Below are positions 17,701 to 22,556 of a stretch of DNA of 64,000 nucleotides, in pieces. Numbering within the stretch: position 1 is the stretch's first letter; each line of letters opens with the position of its first letter. Below the pieces are notes generated by a model, which was not told the DNA's origin, ran no database searches, and saw only the letters and a program-made list of their open reading frames with translations. Source of the stretch: Malonomonas rubra DSM 5091 (GTDB lineage Bacteria > Desulfobacterota > Desulfuromonadia > Desulfuromonadales > Geopsychrobacteraceae); the NCBI RefSeq assembly GCF_900142125.1, contig NZ_FQZT01000004.1, forward strand, positions 186,001-250,000, written 5' to 3'. The position numbers and the translations under genes are program-made.

Positions 17701-19448
17701 TTAAGGGGGATGTTGATTTTGGCTCCGGTGACGATACCCTCCATCTGATCGGTACTCCCATTGTTGAGGGGGATATTTCCCTCGGGGAGGTTGATGACGG
17801 CGTAGATTCACTGATTTTCGAAGGTGATGGTTTTTTTGAGAGGCCATTGAATGGATTTGAAAACGCGAAGAAGCTGAGAGCTGGAACTTATCAGGTGCCG
17901 AGCCTGCCGACGATGCAACGGATTGAGATCGAAGCTGGCACTTTGCAGACCGACAGCAATTACCAATTTGCCGAAGCTGGCTTTCTGCAAACTCAGGTTA
18001 ACAGTGACGGTAGCCACGGTAAGCTGTATGTAAAAGGCACGACCACCCTCGCCGGTGACCTGTCTGTGCTGCGCGATTCGGCAGGACCATATATCGATGG
18101 AACGGAGTATGACATCATCGAAGGGACGGACGGCATCAATAGCTCCTTCAGTGAGGTCAACCTGCCGACCGCAACGCGACTTGTTAGCTTTAACCTGGAA
18201 CAACAACCGACATTGGTTGCAGTAGAAGCGCAGGTTGAAAGCTATACCAGTGTTGCCAGAAATCCGGTGGAGATAGCTCTGGGCCGGCAGATGGATACCT
18301 GGATGCTTAATGCAACCGGGGAGCTACAGCAGGCTTTAGGAGAATTCCAGACACTGAATTCGGACGAATTTGCAGAAGCTTTTCTCGGCTTCAGTCCTGG
18401 TCAGTACGACAGCTTGACGCAGGCGACTTCTGTGGCCAGCCAGCAGTACAGTCAGACCCTCCTGCAGCGGATCCACAGTGTCAGATTGCTGGGAGAAACG
18501 ACAACACAGGGTGCTCAAGGCTATTTCTCGTCCGGCGACAAGCCGATATTGCTTGCTTTCAACGGTCCGGTTGACAGCATTGCCCAACTTTTCCCAACTG
18601 AGAACAAGCCGACCGCGGAATATGGAATGTGGCTGGAGAGCTACGGGCAGTGGGGGGAGCAGGATGCGGAAAACGGTTTTGTCGGCTCAGAATTCAATCA
18701 TTACGGCGCCGCGATAGGCCTTGATTACCTTCTGAATAATCACTCTCTTCTTGGTTTCAGTCTCGGTTATTCGAGCACCAGGGTCGATATGGATCAGAAC
18801 CAGGGTGATGCTGATGTCGACAGCCTGAATCTTTCTATATACGGCAGCTTTTTCAACGAAAAAGGTTACCTGGATGGAGTTTTGGCTTACGGCCAGCAGG
18901 AATACGAGAGTACGCGGAATATCCGGATTGGGGCGATCAATGAGGTCGCTCGGGGCGAACATGATGGCTATTTTTACTCGGTATTCCTCGAAGGGGGCTA
19001 TAATTTCAACTTTAGCCCCTGGATCCTGCAACCCTTTGCCAACCTTGCCTATGCTGTTCTCAGTGAGGATGGTTTTACCGAGCAGGGGGCAGGAACATTG
19101 AGCCAGGTTTTGGCTGATCGAGAAACCAACTCGCTGGTTTCTCAGCTGGGGGTGCGCATCAGTCCAGTCATCCAGCTGCAACCTGGCAAGCTGATTCCAG
19201 AAGCCAGTCTTGCCCTGCAATACGATTTCGAGATTGATGACCGCAAAATTCAATCATCATTTGTGGATCAGCCAGGAACCTCATTTACTATCGAGGGGAG
19301 TGAAGTTGATAACTCCAGTGTTGTGGTCGGGGTCGGCGTAACTTATCTCGGGCATAACGGGTTTACCCCAGCCATACAGTATAGTGGTGAATTTCGTGAT
19401 GGGTTCTCCAGTCATAGTGTTGTGGGAGAGTTGCGATGGGAGTTTTAG
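5715..19448 (+). CDS. giant autotransporter adhesin, repeat beta-helix passenger (type Va)
   Basis: 4577 residues from ATG 5715, chosen because AAGGGGG lies just upstream and a signal peptide follows directly (SLFVLLLVSFWSLFPCLSA). The passenger is poor in Cys and aromatics and rich in Ala, Ser, Gly, Asp and Asn. Its units D-x-V/I-x-N-x-G are typical of right-handed beta-helix surface proteins. Three tiers of repeats are listed separately. An acidic non-repeat insertion lies at about 16400-16760. Near the end of the passenger are two Cys pairs (YCIW..WHC about 17090, CDTDTC about 17430). The last 280 residues are an autotransporter beta-barrel starting near EYGMWLESYGQW and ending in the outer-membrane signature ELRWEF. 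A helical linker precedes it. Probable role: surface adhesin for biofilm or mineral attachment, switched by the riboswitch upstream. No neighbouring secretion genes, as expected for a self-exporting protein. Confidence 0.93.
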   Translation: MSVFWNPSVERLTPLSLFVLLLVSFWSLFPCLSAADDQETVVTLTGTDGSDYISPTILDSLLFSAEIETEFSEKVEASATGIDSLAGDDRIEVGIPMISTVAATAMLLNTPEKATEANATSIGIVAGDGNDTVTTNTLIDILGASLSLYGDTLEFDQPPSENDSDGTTKKEVDASTSASTEVTAVKTGGGIDSITNSGLLALQSAATSGGTANQLTATIRESSSVKIESKSNASATGLQAGNGEDRIRNDGSFTTSATSTSGALAVGLVAPENSAAEDKKVNLSLLANSSATASVSGIQADADEDASSEENSSPFGLNGLGVTFLKSLTTVSGDDQITNNALLTGDAVAVSGAGAGAISNKVNGSVQTEAKSTAEASVVGVNAGGGNDLVINAGELLSTASATSGALAISVEVGASDEDTTTTPSKDRQNKSSTEASSSAKASAVGISGDGGSRTETLTGSLSLDDGILQLEIQKIIEQMAGDDSVTNHFAIQSFSLAKSLTDSIGVNISGGGSVDAKAKAAADAYSAAVSTGFGGDSITNLGALNSQATASATAVSVGLAIGQPVADTPEGEDPPAANDRKLASKTETDVNAKSRAFGIDSDGPGENSTFASSLQISDGGLFFSLLDKRQLAAGDDWVNNTLAISAGSQSTADSTSASIQIDAVGSLNSTSKAHAEAESQGVATGAGDDVVINSGLLLVDAVSVADSVSLGLSVTKPPEGETVSDDGITKQDKTNVKVDSSVTAQATTTGIDAEGKDHLRSTLNTLEITGSELTYQLSLEKESLAGVDSVSNTGAITSDSVASSGATSAGISINADGSVDAEANSKASAHAGGVLTGGGSDQIENQGVLSSAATATATALSASVSIAQPTDNTGQKPSAWEKIKEKFAGANSAANAEATAYSSGIDSEGDAGRQADQLSVNISSNGLLIDVERDFSSTAGDDQVVNSGILDASASAQTLAGAADVKVNTEGTASAESNATAKAGAKGIVTGGADDQISNSGVVSTLADAEAGSVSVSFTQPDGPAVKSKVDSKATAEANATGIGGDGGREAETLVSSLSIGPDGIAFLYSSEELAAEGADTITNTGSVSANALSVSGAGGGAVSLDGAAKAEVTAKSSSQAVAVDAGGGADLVSSAGQLNATADAVSGAIALGFGQKSEEKSKTKVELEAGATADSTAVGIRGDSGADQRLDIALSISGDGLVTSYQSEQIAARGDDEIQNFAAIDAAATSAAGGLGVSMAIDGVAKAEVTATAKSQATAIEAGGGNDQLLSAADIEASAASTAAALAVGVGKKTNDSSSAKTKVEAKTVAEAKATGINADGGLEDKLRTLAVTIDGDGLLVDYTDQSTAVSGDDELTNTGAVTSAATASSGALAVAVSIDGAARADINSTATANATALDAGSGSDTVHNSAELLSTADATSATLNVAVTSDGNAVTNAGLMDGGNKAQAAAIGISSSGGDYQKTTKVKGFIDFKNIGVTASYEGITDSLSGDGTDEIYNSGDIIANSSALAPEVTAGVSGEGLALSIGRTQAEASANAIESGNLDDVIDNHGNLTSEASATAVLANVAVVGKGLAVATNAVWDGGTKATATANGIAADSGSITTKQVDAEASADIAYVRYSDQFQAASGNDRVNNSGQIDASSFALAPSLNVAVNLGEENKTGLAAAVSTSSAEAQTTAIRGGDGDDELLNTGLLNATADANAVSANVAVVNKGVAAAADAVWDGGTKADASAVGIAGDGGDLTRMTYLSIGTDDMSFRKETVVAGGSDKIDNRGEINADANANAGSVGVAVAAKGVGVATSTATAEARAAAIDAGSDDSVDEVYNSGKLKAESSARAAAASVSVTNQGLALSADSVWDGGTSANSEARGIDVGVGGETLTNDGQIDALAHALAASASLAATMTGVAGASATATSKADAVAIDASEGEDDDTLNNNGALCAKSDATAAVASVSVVNEGLSIAAGAVWDGGTGAESVAKGIAAGAGQDTVKNTGAVTTKATSKAAEAAVSVAVTGVAGAIATSTGEASATAIDAGEEDDADDTVINSGDLTAEADALAATATVSVTTAGVAVAGGAAWSGGTKANAQARGIEAGEGSDFIDNSGAMTVRSNSDAAEAAVAVAVSGVAAGVATATSSSDASAIDTGDDTSADLVSNSGALDVTAHSLAATTSVSVTTAGVAVAAGDVWDGGTEAESRARGIEVGEGGDEIENTGDIISRAIAESASANLSVAVSGVAGAIASSSVAADAAALDVGTGDFNDSVVNTADIDAVSSAVTASAAVSFTAAGVAVAGDSSWSGGTNSTASAQGIILGGGDDAVTNTGSINADSTSSATGSSVAIAVAGVAAAIASADANAKALGINAGTGDDSINSAGSITVKSLANGNTLTNADSKFGVSAAGNSVWDGGAKSTSASSGISGDSGLDQIISSSNINSDAVAISTSTAISFTVGGVSASVSTSTASATADAIDGGDENDLIDNSGNLDVMANANAISANLALAGIGVAAAGDSVWDGGTTATANASGISGGEGEDIIRSGHFDEQGLPLAAEVNHVDAVAEALVSTNSLSVTAGGVSAAVSTGTASAAGRGIDAGSGDDTVINASELSGQANAEAYSVSVALSGVGGAGASDAFWDGGTKATADAYGIDGGSGNDQLSNLVGISADAASNTVSAAVAVSGSGGLAGAVAASTSTATATGISGADGEDEILTMGTVNSNALAEAEGVSISFSGFGAAVSGAPGINTTVADARAIGLSGGSGGDFLGNETGGAMVVNSTSRARETAVSIAYGGGIASANANSSSSATSIGFDGGSENDLLQNNGSLVQTSDAQSIARSIQFAGLGASIANANAGSQAISQAFTAGDGDDDVYNRGSVDLTSTASAIGQSVSVTLVGASIGKASAEAQADSLGLGGDGGNDRLDNSGEVAINTFATAQAASISAAQLGYNLGEANSEAGSVATGISGGDGTDTLLNSGKVTIAAETDADATSIAVSQLGYNVGKANTTADVSVSGMAGGDGDDTIINQEEGEIELLAKGDASSLSVSITVGGVAAAEAASLVLADVIGMQGDEGDDMILNAGLLGVRTQALSTSDSASVSFLGATTAKAGTEVESTAIGIAGGTGSDYIENSGSLWVGPEADAIGDERYMAVLRGSAKSGGLGGASSAEASAAASVEATGIDGGDEADTINNLGDITVNANSLSVTKSGSVQIFGSSSAEGIAGSTTFTRGIDGGAGNDLINNSADLKLEATSELRMEGGSYSFAGSSSSGGTLAAMTSLEALQGGDGDDFIASNGAVDVIASSIMESSNGSSASFGGSVASVTSGGRTFATGFSGGAGDDYVENGEDGKLTVTAETDVDVTALSYSFAGGSATDTMLSGNAVVTGLKGESGDDRLRNEGTISVLADSVLTSTGGAKSTITASGGADATGSSVAGSTAVGLDGGEGDDVLESYGSLSVNSRSTAEAFNRGNNSISFTSDTVAGSITSAAALAVGIDGGNGSNSMFVDGLLDVDATSIGYGLSSSSGAEFSFDGDGKAWVEATSIAEAAGITGGDAGDQVAVNGDIFVDAFATTAKTISTTVTVYRVIGTTDENSDEPMVETISEDVLPEAGSEGYEVDTVVFWNGTDAPDDPNEVGTGSYMIVVSELVDDDDDSDTDPVLVYSWEPTDRIVEEEVLIEESGFPSYAFANGNGFPDGDGYAEAGATATATSHGVQLGDGDDSIKNYGNISVKAQADAVVNVGADGDSSGDARGIAISQATARALGMQVGAGNNNIYNFGTLDVRAIPVAQARTDVSGGDYCIWFFGWHCGAGGDGIGTADAYFTAEASGIQAENGNNLIVNDGEINVSARPDLRFDDRLNFDYAAIVRKEDKEYFYVNSSADAYGIRLGDAESGNTVVNNGILTVSAYTLSSECDTDTCRNLLNASDDSSTPDFEESISAIGILTGSGNDTVINSGAIIADIVRSTERSNGTAIKTGAGNDTVTLSDAVDVVHPETGESLFISLKGDVDFGSGDDTLHLIGTPIVEGDISLGEVDDGVDSLIFEGDGFFERPLNGFENAKKLRAGTYQVPSLPTMQRIEIEAGTLQTDSNYQFAEAGFLQTQVNSDGSHGKLYVKGTTTLAGDLSVLRDSAGPYIDGTEYDIIEGTDGINSSFSEVNLPTATRLVSFNLEQQPTLVAVEAQVESYTSVARNPVEIALGRQMDTWMLNATGELQQALGEFQTLNSDEFAEAFLGFSPGQYDSLTQATSVASQQYSQTLLQRIHSVRLLGETTTQGAQGYFSSGDKPILLAFNGPVDSIAQLFPTENKPTAEYGMWLESYGQWGEQDAENGFVGSEFNHYGAAIGLDYLLNNHSLLGFSLGYSSTRVDMDQNQGDADVDSLNLSIYGSFFNEKGYLDGVLAYGQQEYESTRNIRIGAINEVARGEHDGYFYSVFLEGGYNFNFSPWILQPFANLAYAVLSEDGFTEQGAGTLSQVLADRETNSLVSQLGVRISPVIQLQPGKLIPEASLALQYDFEIDDRKIQSSFVDQPGTSFTIEGSEVDNSSVVVGVGVTYLGHNGFTPAIQYSGEFRDGFSSHSVVGELRWEF
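6690..11150 (+). repeat. autotransporter tier 1 repeats, about 137-155 residues
   Basis: Copies beginning with a G-D-D-x-V/I-x-N signature recur near 6710, 7155, 7620, 8070, 8535, 8950, 9360, 9770, 10190, 10610 and 11015. The spacing is about 460 bp early and 410-420 bp later. Each unit has two clear D-x-I-x-N-x-G blocks and a third degenerate block (L-x-I-x-x-x-G-L). Confidence 0.75.
10461..13900 (+). repeat. autotransporter tier 2 repeats with WDGGT motif, about 109 residues
   Basis: Ten copies of V/A/S-W-D/S-G-G-T/A occur near 10461, 10882, 11289, 11616, 11944, 12271, 12602, 12920, 13241 and 13604. A Trp-less copy (MDGGN) lies near 10042. From 11289 to 13241 the spacing is a regular 318-331 bp. 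Each unit holds two D-x-I/V-x-N-x-G blocks. The first copies overlap tier 1, so the two repeat types grade into each other. Confidence 0.8.
13900..16400 (+). repeat. autotransporter tier 3 repeats, about 52 residues, GGxGxD-like
   Basis: Short units with G-G-x-G-x-D-x-I-x-N-x-G recur near 14291, 14445, 14600, 14748, 14905, 15060, 15240, 15395, 15550, 15700, 15860 and 16022, about 155 bp apart. The motif resembles RTX calcium-binding turns. Calcium binding is only a possibility. Confidence 0.75.
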
Positions 19449-19475
19449 TTGATGCGTACCTTTTAGTATGTTGAC

Positions 19476-20267
19476 TCAACCTACGCGCTTCGGCAGCAGC
19501 AGGCTGGCAATAAAAATCAGGCAGGCTGCAACGACGATCGATGGTCCGGCCGGGGTGTCCCAGTAAAAAGAGCCGATCAGTCCTCCGCCGACGGCGATAC
19601 AGCCGATCAAACTGGCGGCGACCGCCATCATTTCCGGGTTGCCGGCAAAGCGGCGGGCAGTGGCTGCCGGGATGATCAGTAGTGAGGTGACCAGAAGCAA
19701 GCCGACCACCTTCATCATAACGGCGACTGTCAAGGCGATCAGGGCAAGGAAGGTCCAGTTGATGCGGTCAACCGCGATCCCTTCGACCTGCGCCAGGTCT
19801 TCATGCACGGTGATCGCCAGCAGTGGCTTCCAGAGGATGATAAGGCCGACAAGCGCCAATCCGCCGCCACCGAAAATCCAGCCCAGATCAGCAGTGCCGA
19901 TGGCGAGGATATCGCCAAACAGGTAAGCGACCAGATCGACCCGGACATCTTCCATGAAAGCAAGCGCCACCAGGCCGAGGGATAATGCTCCGTGGGAGAG
20001 GATTCCGAGCAGTGTGTCGCCGGAGAGCAGGCGCTGTTTCTGGCTGACGAACAGCAACAGGGCCAGCACTTGGCAGATAATCAGGGTGCCGAAGGTCAAG
20101 TTGATTTCGAGCAGAAAACCGAAGGCGACACCGAGCAGGGCCGAATGGGCCAGGGTGTCACCGAAGTAGGCCAACCGCCGCCAGACGACAAAAGAGCCGA
20201 AAGGGCCGGCAATCAGGGCGACGCCGAGGCCGCCAATCAGGGCACGGAAAAGAAAATCATCGAGCAC
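19476..20267 (-). CDS. znuB: zinc ABC transporter permease ZnuB
   Basis: About 263 residues from GTG 20267, with GAGGAG 6 bases upstream. The gene overlaps the end of znuC by 11 bases. Longer readings upstream are inside znuC and do not look like protein. Seven or eight hydrophobic segments match the ABC-3 permease family. Conserved pieces include RRLAYFGDTLAHSALLG near the N-terminus and VVGLLLVTSLLIIPAATAR. It forms the inner-membrane channel for the zinc delivered by ZnuA. Last gene of the zur-znuC-znuB operon. It converges with the giant adhesin gene with only 27 bp between them. Confidence 0.93.
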   Translation of the reverse strand: MLDDFLFRALIGGLGVALIAGPFGSFVVWRRLAYFGDTLAHSALLGVAFGFLLEINLTFGTLIICQVLALLLFVSQKQRLLSGDTLLGILSHGALSLGLVALAFMEDVRVDLVAYLFGDILAIGTADLGWIFGGGGLALVGLIILWKPLLAITVHEDLAQVEGIAVDRINWTFLALIALTVAVMMKVVGLLLVTSLLIIPAATARRFAGNPEMMAVAASLIGCIAVGGGLIGSFYWDTPAGPSIVVAACLIFIASLLLPKRVG

Positions 20268-21012
20268 AGCGCTCTCCTCTATGGCAGCAGTCGCTGCAGG
20301 CATCGTGATGGTGGTTTTGATCGTGGGTGTAGATGGCCAGCTGCTTGACTGCTTGTGGGCCGAAGAGCTCGACATAGGCAGGATCGTTGGTGACCGAATC
20401 GGGTGTGCCGCTGCAGCAGATATGCTGGTTGAGGCAGATGACCCGGTCGGTTGCCGCCATCACCAAGTGCAGGTCGTGGGAAACCATCATCACAGCGCAG
20501 CCACGTTGGTCGCGGATCCTGGTGATCAGTTGGTAGAGTTCGATCTGGCCGTGGACGTCGACCCCCTGCACCGGTTCGTCCAGTACCAGCAGGTCGGGAT
20601 TGCGCATCAGCGCCCGTGCCAGCACGACCCGCTGCAACTCCCCGCCGGAGAGACCCTGCATTGGTGAGGCGAGAACATGGGCGGCACCGACTTCGGTCAA
20701 GGCTTTTTCCAGCTCTGCAGCAGGCCGCTTTCGATCCATGCTGAGGAAACGCTTCACCGTCAGTGGAAAGGTCGGGTCGAGATGCAGTCGCTGTGGCATG
20801 TAACCGATACTCATGTTTGCTTGGCGGATAACGCTGCCGCTGGTTGGTTCCAGCAAGCCAAGGGCGACACGGATCAGGGTGGTTTTGCCGGCACCGTTCG
20901 GGCCGATGATAGTGAGGATTTCACCCGCCGCCAGTTGCAGGTTTATCTGTTGCAGCAGCTGGCGCTGGCCGATAATCAGGTCGACATCTTTTATTTCCAG
21001 CAGGTTGTTCAT
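20257..21012 (-). CDS. znuC: zinc ABC transporter ATP-binding protein ZnuC
   Basis: 251 residues from ATG 21012, which overlaps the zur stop as ATGA. Walker A GPNGAGKTT, signature LSGGELQRV and Walker B LLVLDEP are intact. The C-terminus carries a His/Cys-rich tail (HDQNHHHDACSDCCH) not needed for ATPase activity, which could bind zinc and sense or buffer it. It energises ZnuB. Longer starts upstream lie inside zur. Regulation by Zur through the shared box at 21535-21557 is expected. Confidence 0.94.
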   Translation of the reverse strand: MNNLLEIKDVDLIIGQRQLLQQINLQLAAGEILTIIGPNGAGKTTLIRVALGLLEPTSGSVIRQANMSIGYMPQRLHLDPTFPLTVKRFLSMDRKRPAAELEKALTEVGAAHVLASPMQGLSGGELQRVVLARALMRNPDLLVLDEPVQGVDVHGQIELYQLITRIRDQRGCAVMMVSHDLHLVMAATDRVICLNQHICCSGTPDSVTNDPAYVELFGPQAVKQLAIYTHDQNHHHDACSDCCHRGERCAR

Positions 21013-21506
21013 GCGTTGTCCGTTCGGTTGCGGCATGCGGAGCAGAGCCCTATGACTTCAATCGTTTTCTTGGCCGCAATGAAGCCGGAGGCAGCGGCGC
21101 TCTTTTCTATCGCGTCAGCAACCTCCGGTATGTCCAGTTCGGCCATACTGTGGCATTGTTTGCAGATCAGGAACTGGCCGTCGTGCGGATGCTCCGGGTG
21201 GCTGCAGCCAACATAGGCGTTGAGCGATTCAATACGGTGAACCAGTCCCATCTGTTGGAGAAAGTCGAGCGCGCGATAGACAGTCGGTGGCGCGGTGCGA
21301 TTCTCTTTCTGCAGCAGGTCGAGCACTTCGTAAGCACCGATCGGTTTATGCTGGCGCCAGACCAGTTCCAAAACGCGGCGACGAATAGCGGTGAAGCGCT
21401 GGTTCTGCTGTGCGCAGAGCTGCTCCGCTTTATTTATCGCAGCCTTGATGCAGAGCTGATGATCTCCTTGAGCGCATCGCAGCATGGTCGCCGAGGGGTC
21501 TGACAT
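21009..21506 (-). CDS. zur: Fur-family zinc uptake regulator Zur
   Basis: 165 residues. The winged-helix DNA-binding part is RRRVLELVWRQHKPIGAYEVL and TVYRALDFL. The metal part has HPEHPHDGQFLICKQCHS and a C-terminal CSAC, giving the structural Cys4 zinc site. The synteny with znuABC identifies the Fur subfamily as Zur. It is the first gene of the minus-strand operon and is autoregulated if the box in the 87-bp divergent region is functional. AGGAG lies 9 bases before the ATG. Confidence 0.93.
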   Translation of the reverse strand: MSDPSATMLRCAQGDHQLCIKAAINKAEQLCAQQNQRFTAIRRRVLELVWRQHKPIGAYEVLDLLQKENRTAPPTVYRALDFLQQMGLVHRIESLNAYVGCSHPEHPHDGQFLICKQCHSMAELDIPEVADAIEKSAAASGFIAAKKTIEVIGLCSACRNRTDNA

Positions 21507-21534
21507 AATTTTTCTCCTGCCGGCTTGATTTTCA

Positions 21535-21557
21535 TTGATGTTACATTATAACGTTTC
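21535..21557. promoter_or_regulatory. Zur box in the zur/znuA divergent promoter
   Basis: The 23 bases contain ATGTTACATTATAACGTTTC, close to the Zur operator pattern GAAATGTTATANTATAACATTTC. They lie midway between the two divergent starts. Confidence 0.75.
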
Positions 21558-21593
21558 ATAAAGAATCGTCAAACTCTCTGCTGGAGATACCGA

Positions 21594-22550
21594 ATGATGA
21601 AAAAAACTTTTCTGCTTTTTGTTGCTTTGCTGCCGTTGGCTGTGACCTCCTTCGCTGCTGATTCCCCCAAGGTTGTTGCCAGTATTCGGCCGATTCATTC
21701 GCTGGTTGCCGGCGTAATGCAGGGTGTTGCCGAACCGCAGCTGCTGGTGAAGGGGGGTGGGTCTCCGCATGGCTACGTGCTGCGTCCTTCAGAGGCACGA
21801 TTGCTGGCAGAAGCCGACTTGGTGGTCTGGGTCGGCCATAACCTGGAAAGCTTCCTGGAGAAGCCACTGGAGACGGTGGCGAAAGATGCACGACAGCTGG
21901 AGTTAAGTGAGGCGCTGGAGGGTTCGTTGCTGCCGGTGCGCACTGGTGGAACCTGGGAGTCGCACATGCGCCATCACGACGAAGCCGAGCATCATCACGA
22001 GGATGCCGAGCATCACCAGGATGGAGACGAAGAGACAAAATACAATCCCCACCTCTGGCTGAGCCCGAAATTGGCGCAGTTGATCGTAGAGGAAACGGCG
22101 CAGGCACTGGCTGCTATCGACCCTGGCAACAGCGGCATTTACCAACACAATGCTGATCAGCTGCAGCAGCAGTTGCAACAGCTCGACCGGGATTTAGCAG
22201 CAATGCTGGCACCGGTGAAAACTGTTCCTTACGTGGTTTTCCACGACGCTTATCATTATTTCGAAGCCGCCTACGGGTTGAACGCGGTCGGCTCGATTAC
22301 TATCGATCCGGAGCGGAAACCAGGTGTGAAGCGTCTGCTTGCAATGCGCGAGAAGATAAAAACACTTGAAGCACGCTGCGTCTTCAGTGAACCCCAGTTC
22401 GAACCGAAACTGGTGGCAACGATCACTGAAGGAAGCAACGCCAGAACCGGCCAGCTCGATCCGGTCGGAACCGATCTGGTCGTCGGGCCAGAACTCTACT
22501 TTCAGCTGCTGCGAGCACTGGCCGAAGATCTGGTGCAGGGATTGCAGTAA
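21594..22550 (+). CDS. znuA: zinc ABC transporter substrate-binding protein ZnuA
   Basis: 318 residues with a signal peptide (KKTFLLFVALLPLAVTSFA). Typical cluster A-I SBP motifs: ASIRPIHSLVAGVM, GGSPHGYVLRPSEA and YNPHLWLSP, with zinc-binding His in each. A His/Asp-rich loop near residues 124-145 (HHDEAEHHHEDAEHHQ) is the diagnostic zinc-chaperone loop of ZnuA. It binds zinc in the periplasm and hands it to ZnuBC. It is transcribed away from zur and shares its operator. Its stop lies 6 bp from the convergent kinase gene. Confidence 0.95.
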   Translation: MMKKTFLLFVALLPLAVTSFAADSPKVVASIRPIHSLVAGVMQGVAEPQLLVKGGGSPHGYVLRPSEARLLAEADLVVWVGHNLESFLEKPLETVAKDARQLELSEALEGSLLPVRTGGTWESHMRHHDEAEHHHEDAEHHQDGDEETKYNPHLWLSPKLAQLIVEETAQALAAIDPGNSGIYQHNADQLQQQLQQLDRDLAAMLAPVKTVPYVVFHDAYHYFEAAYGLNAVGSITIDPERKPGVKRLLAMREKIKTLEARCVFSEPQFEPKLVATITEGSNARTGQLDPVGTDLVVGPELYFQLLRALAEDLVQGLQ

Positions 22551-22556
22551 CAGCGA

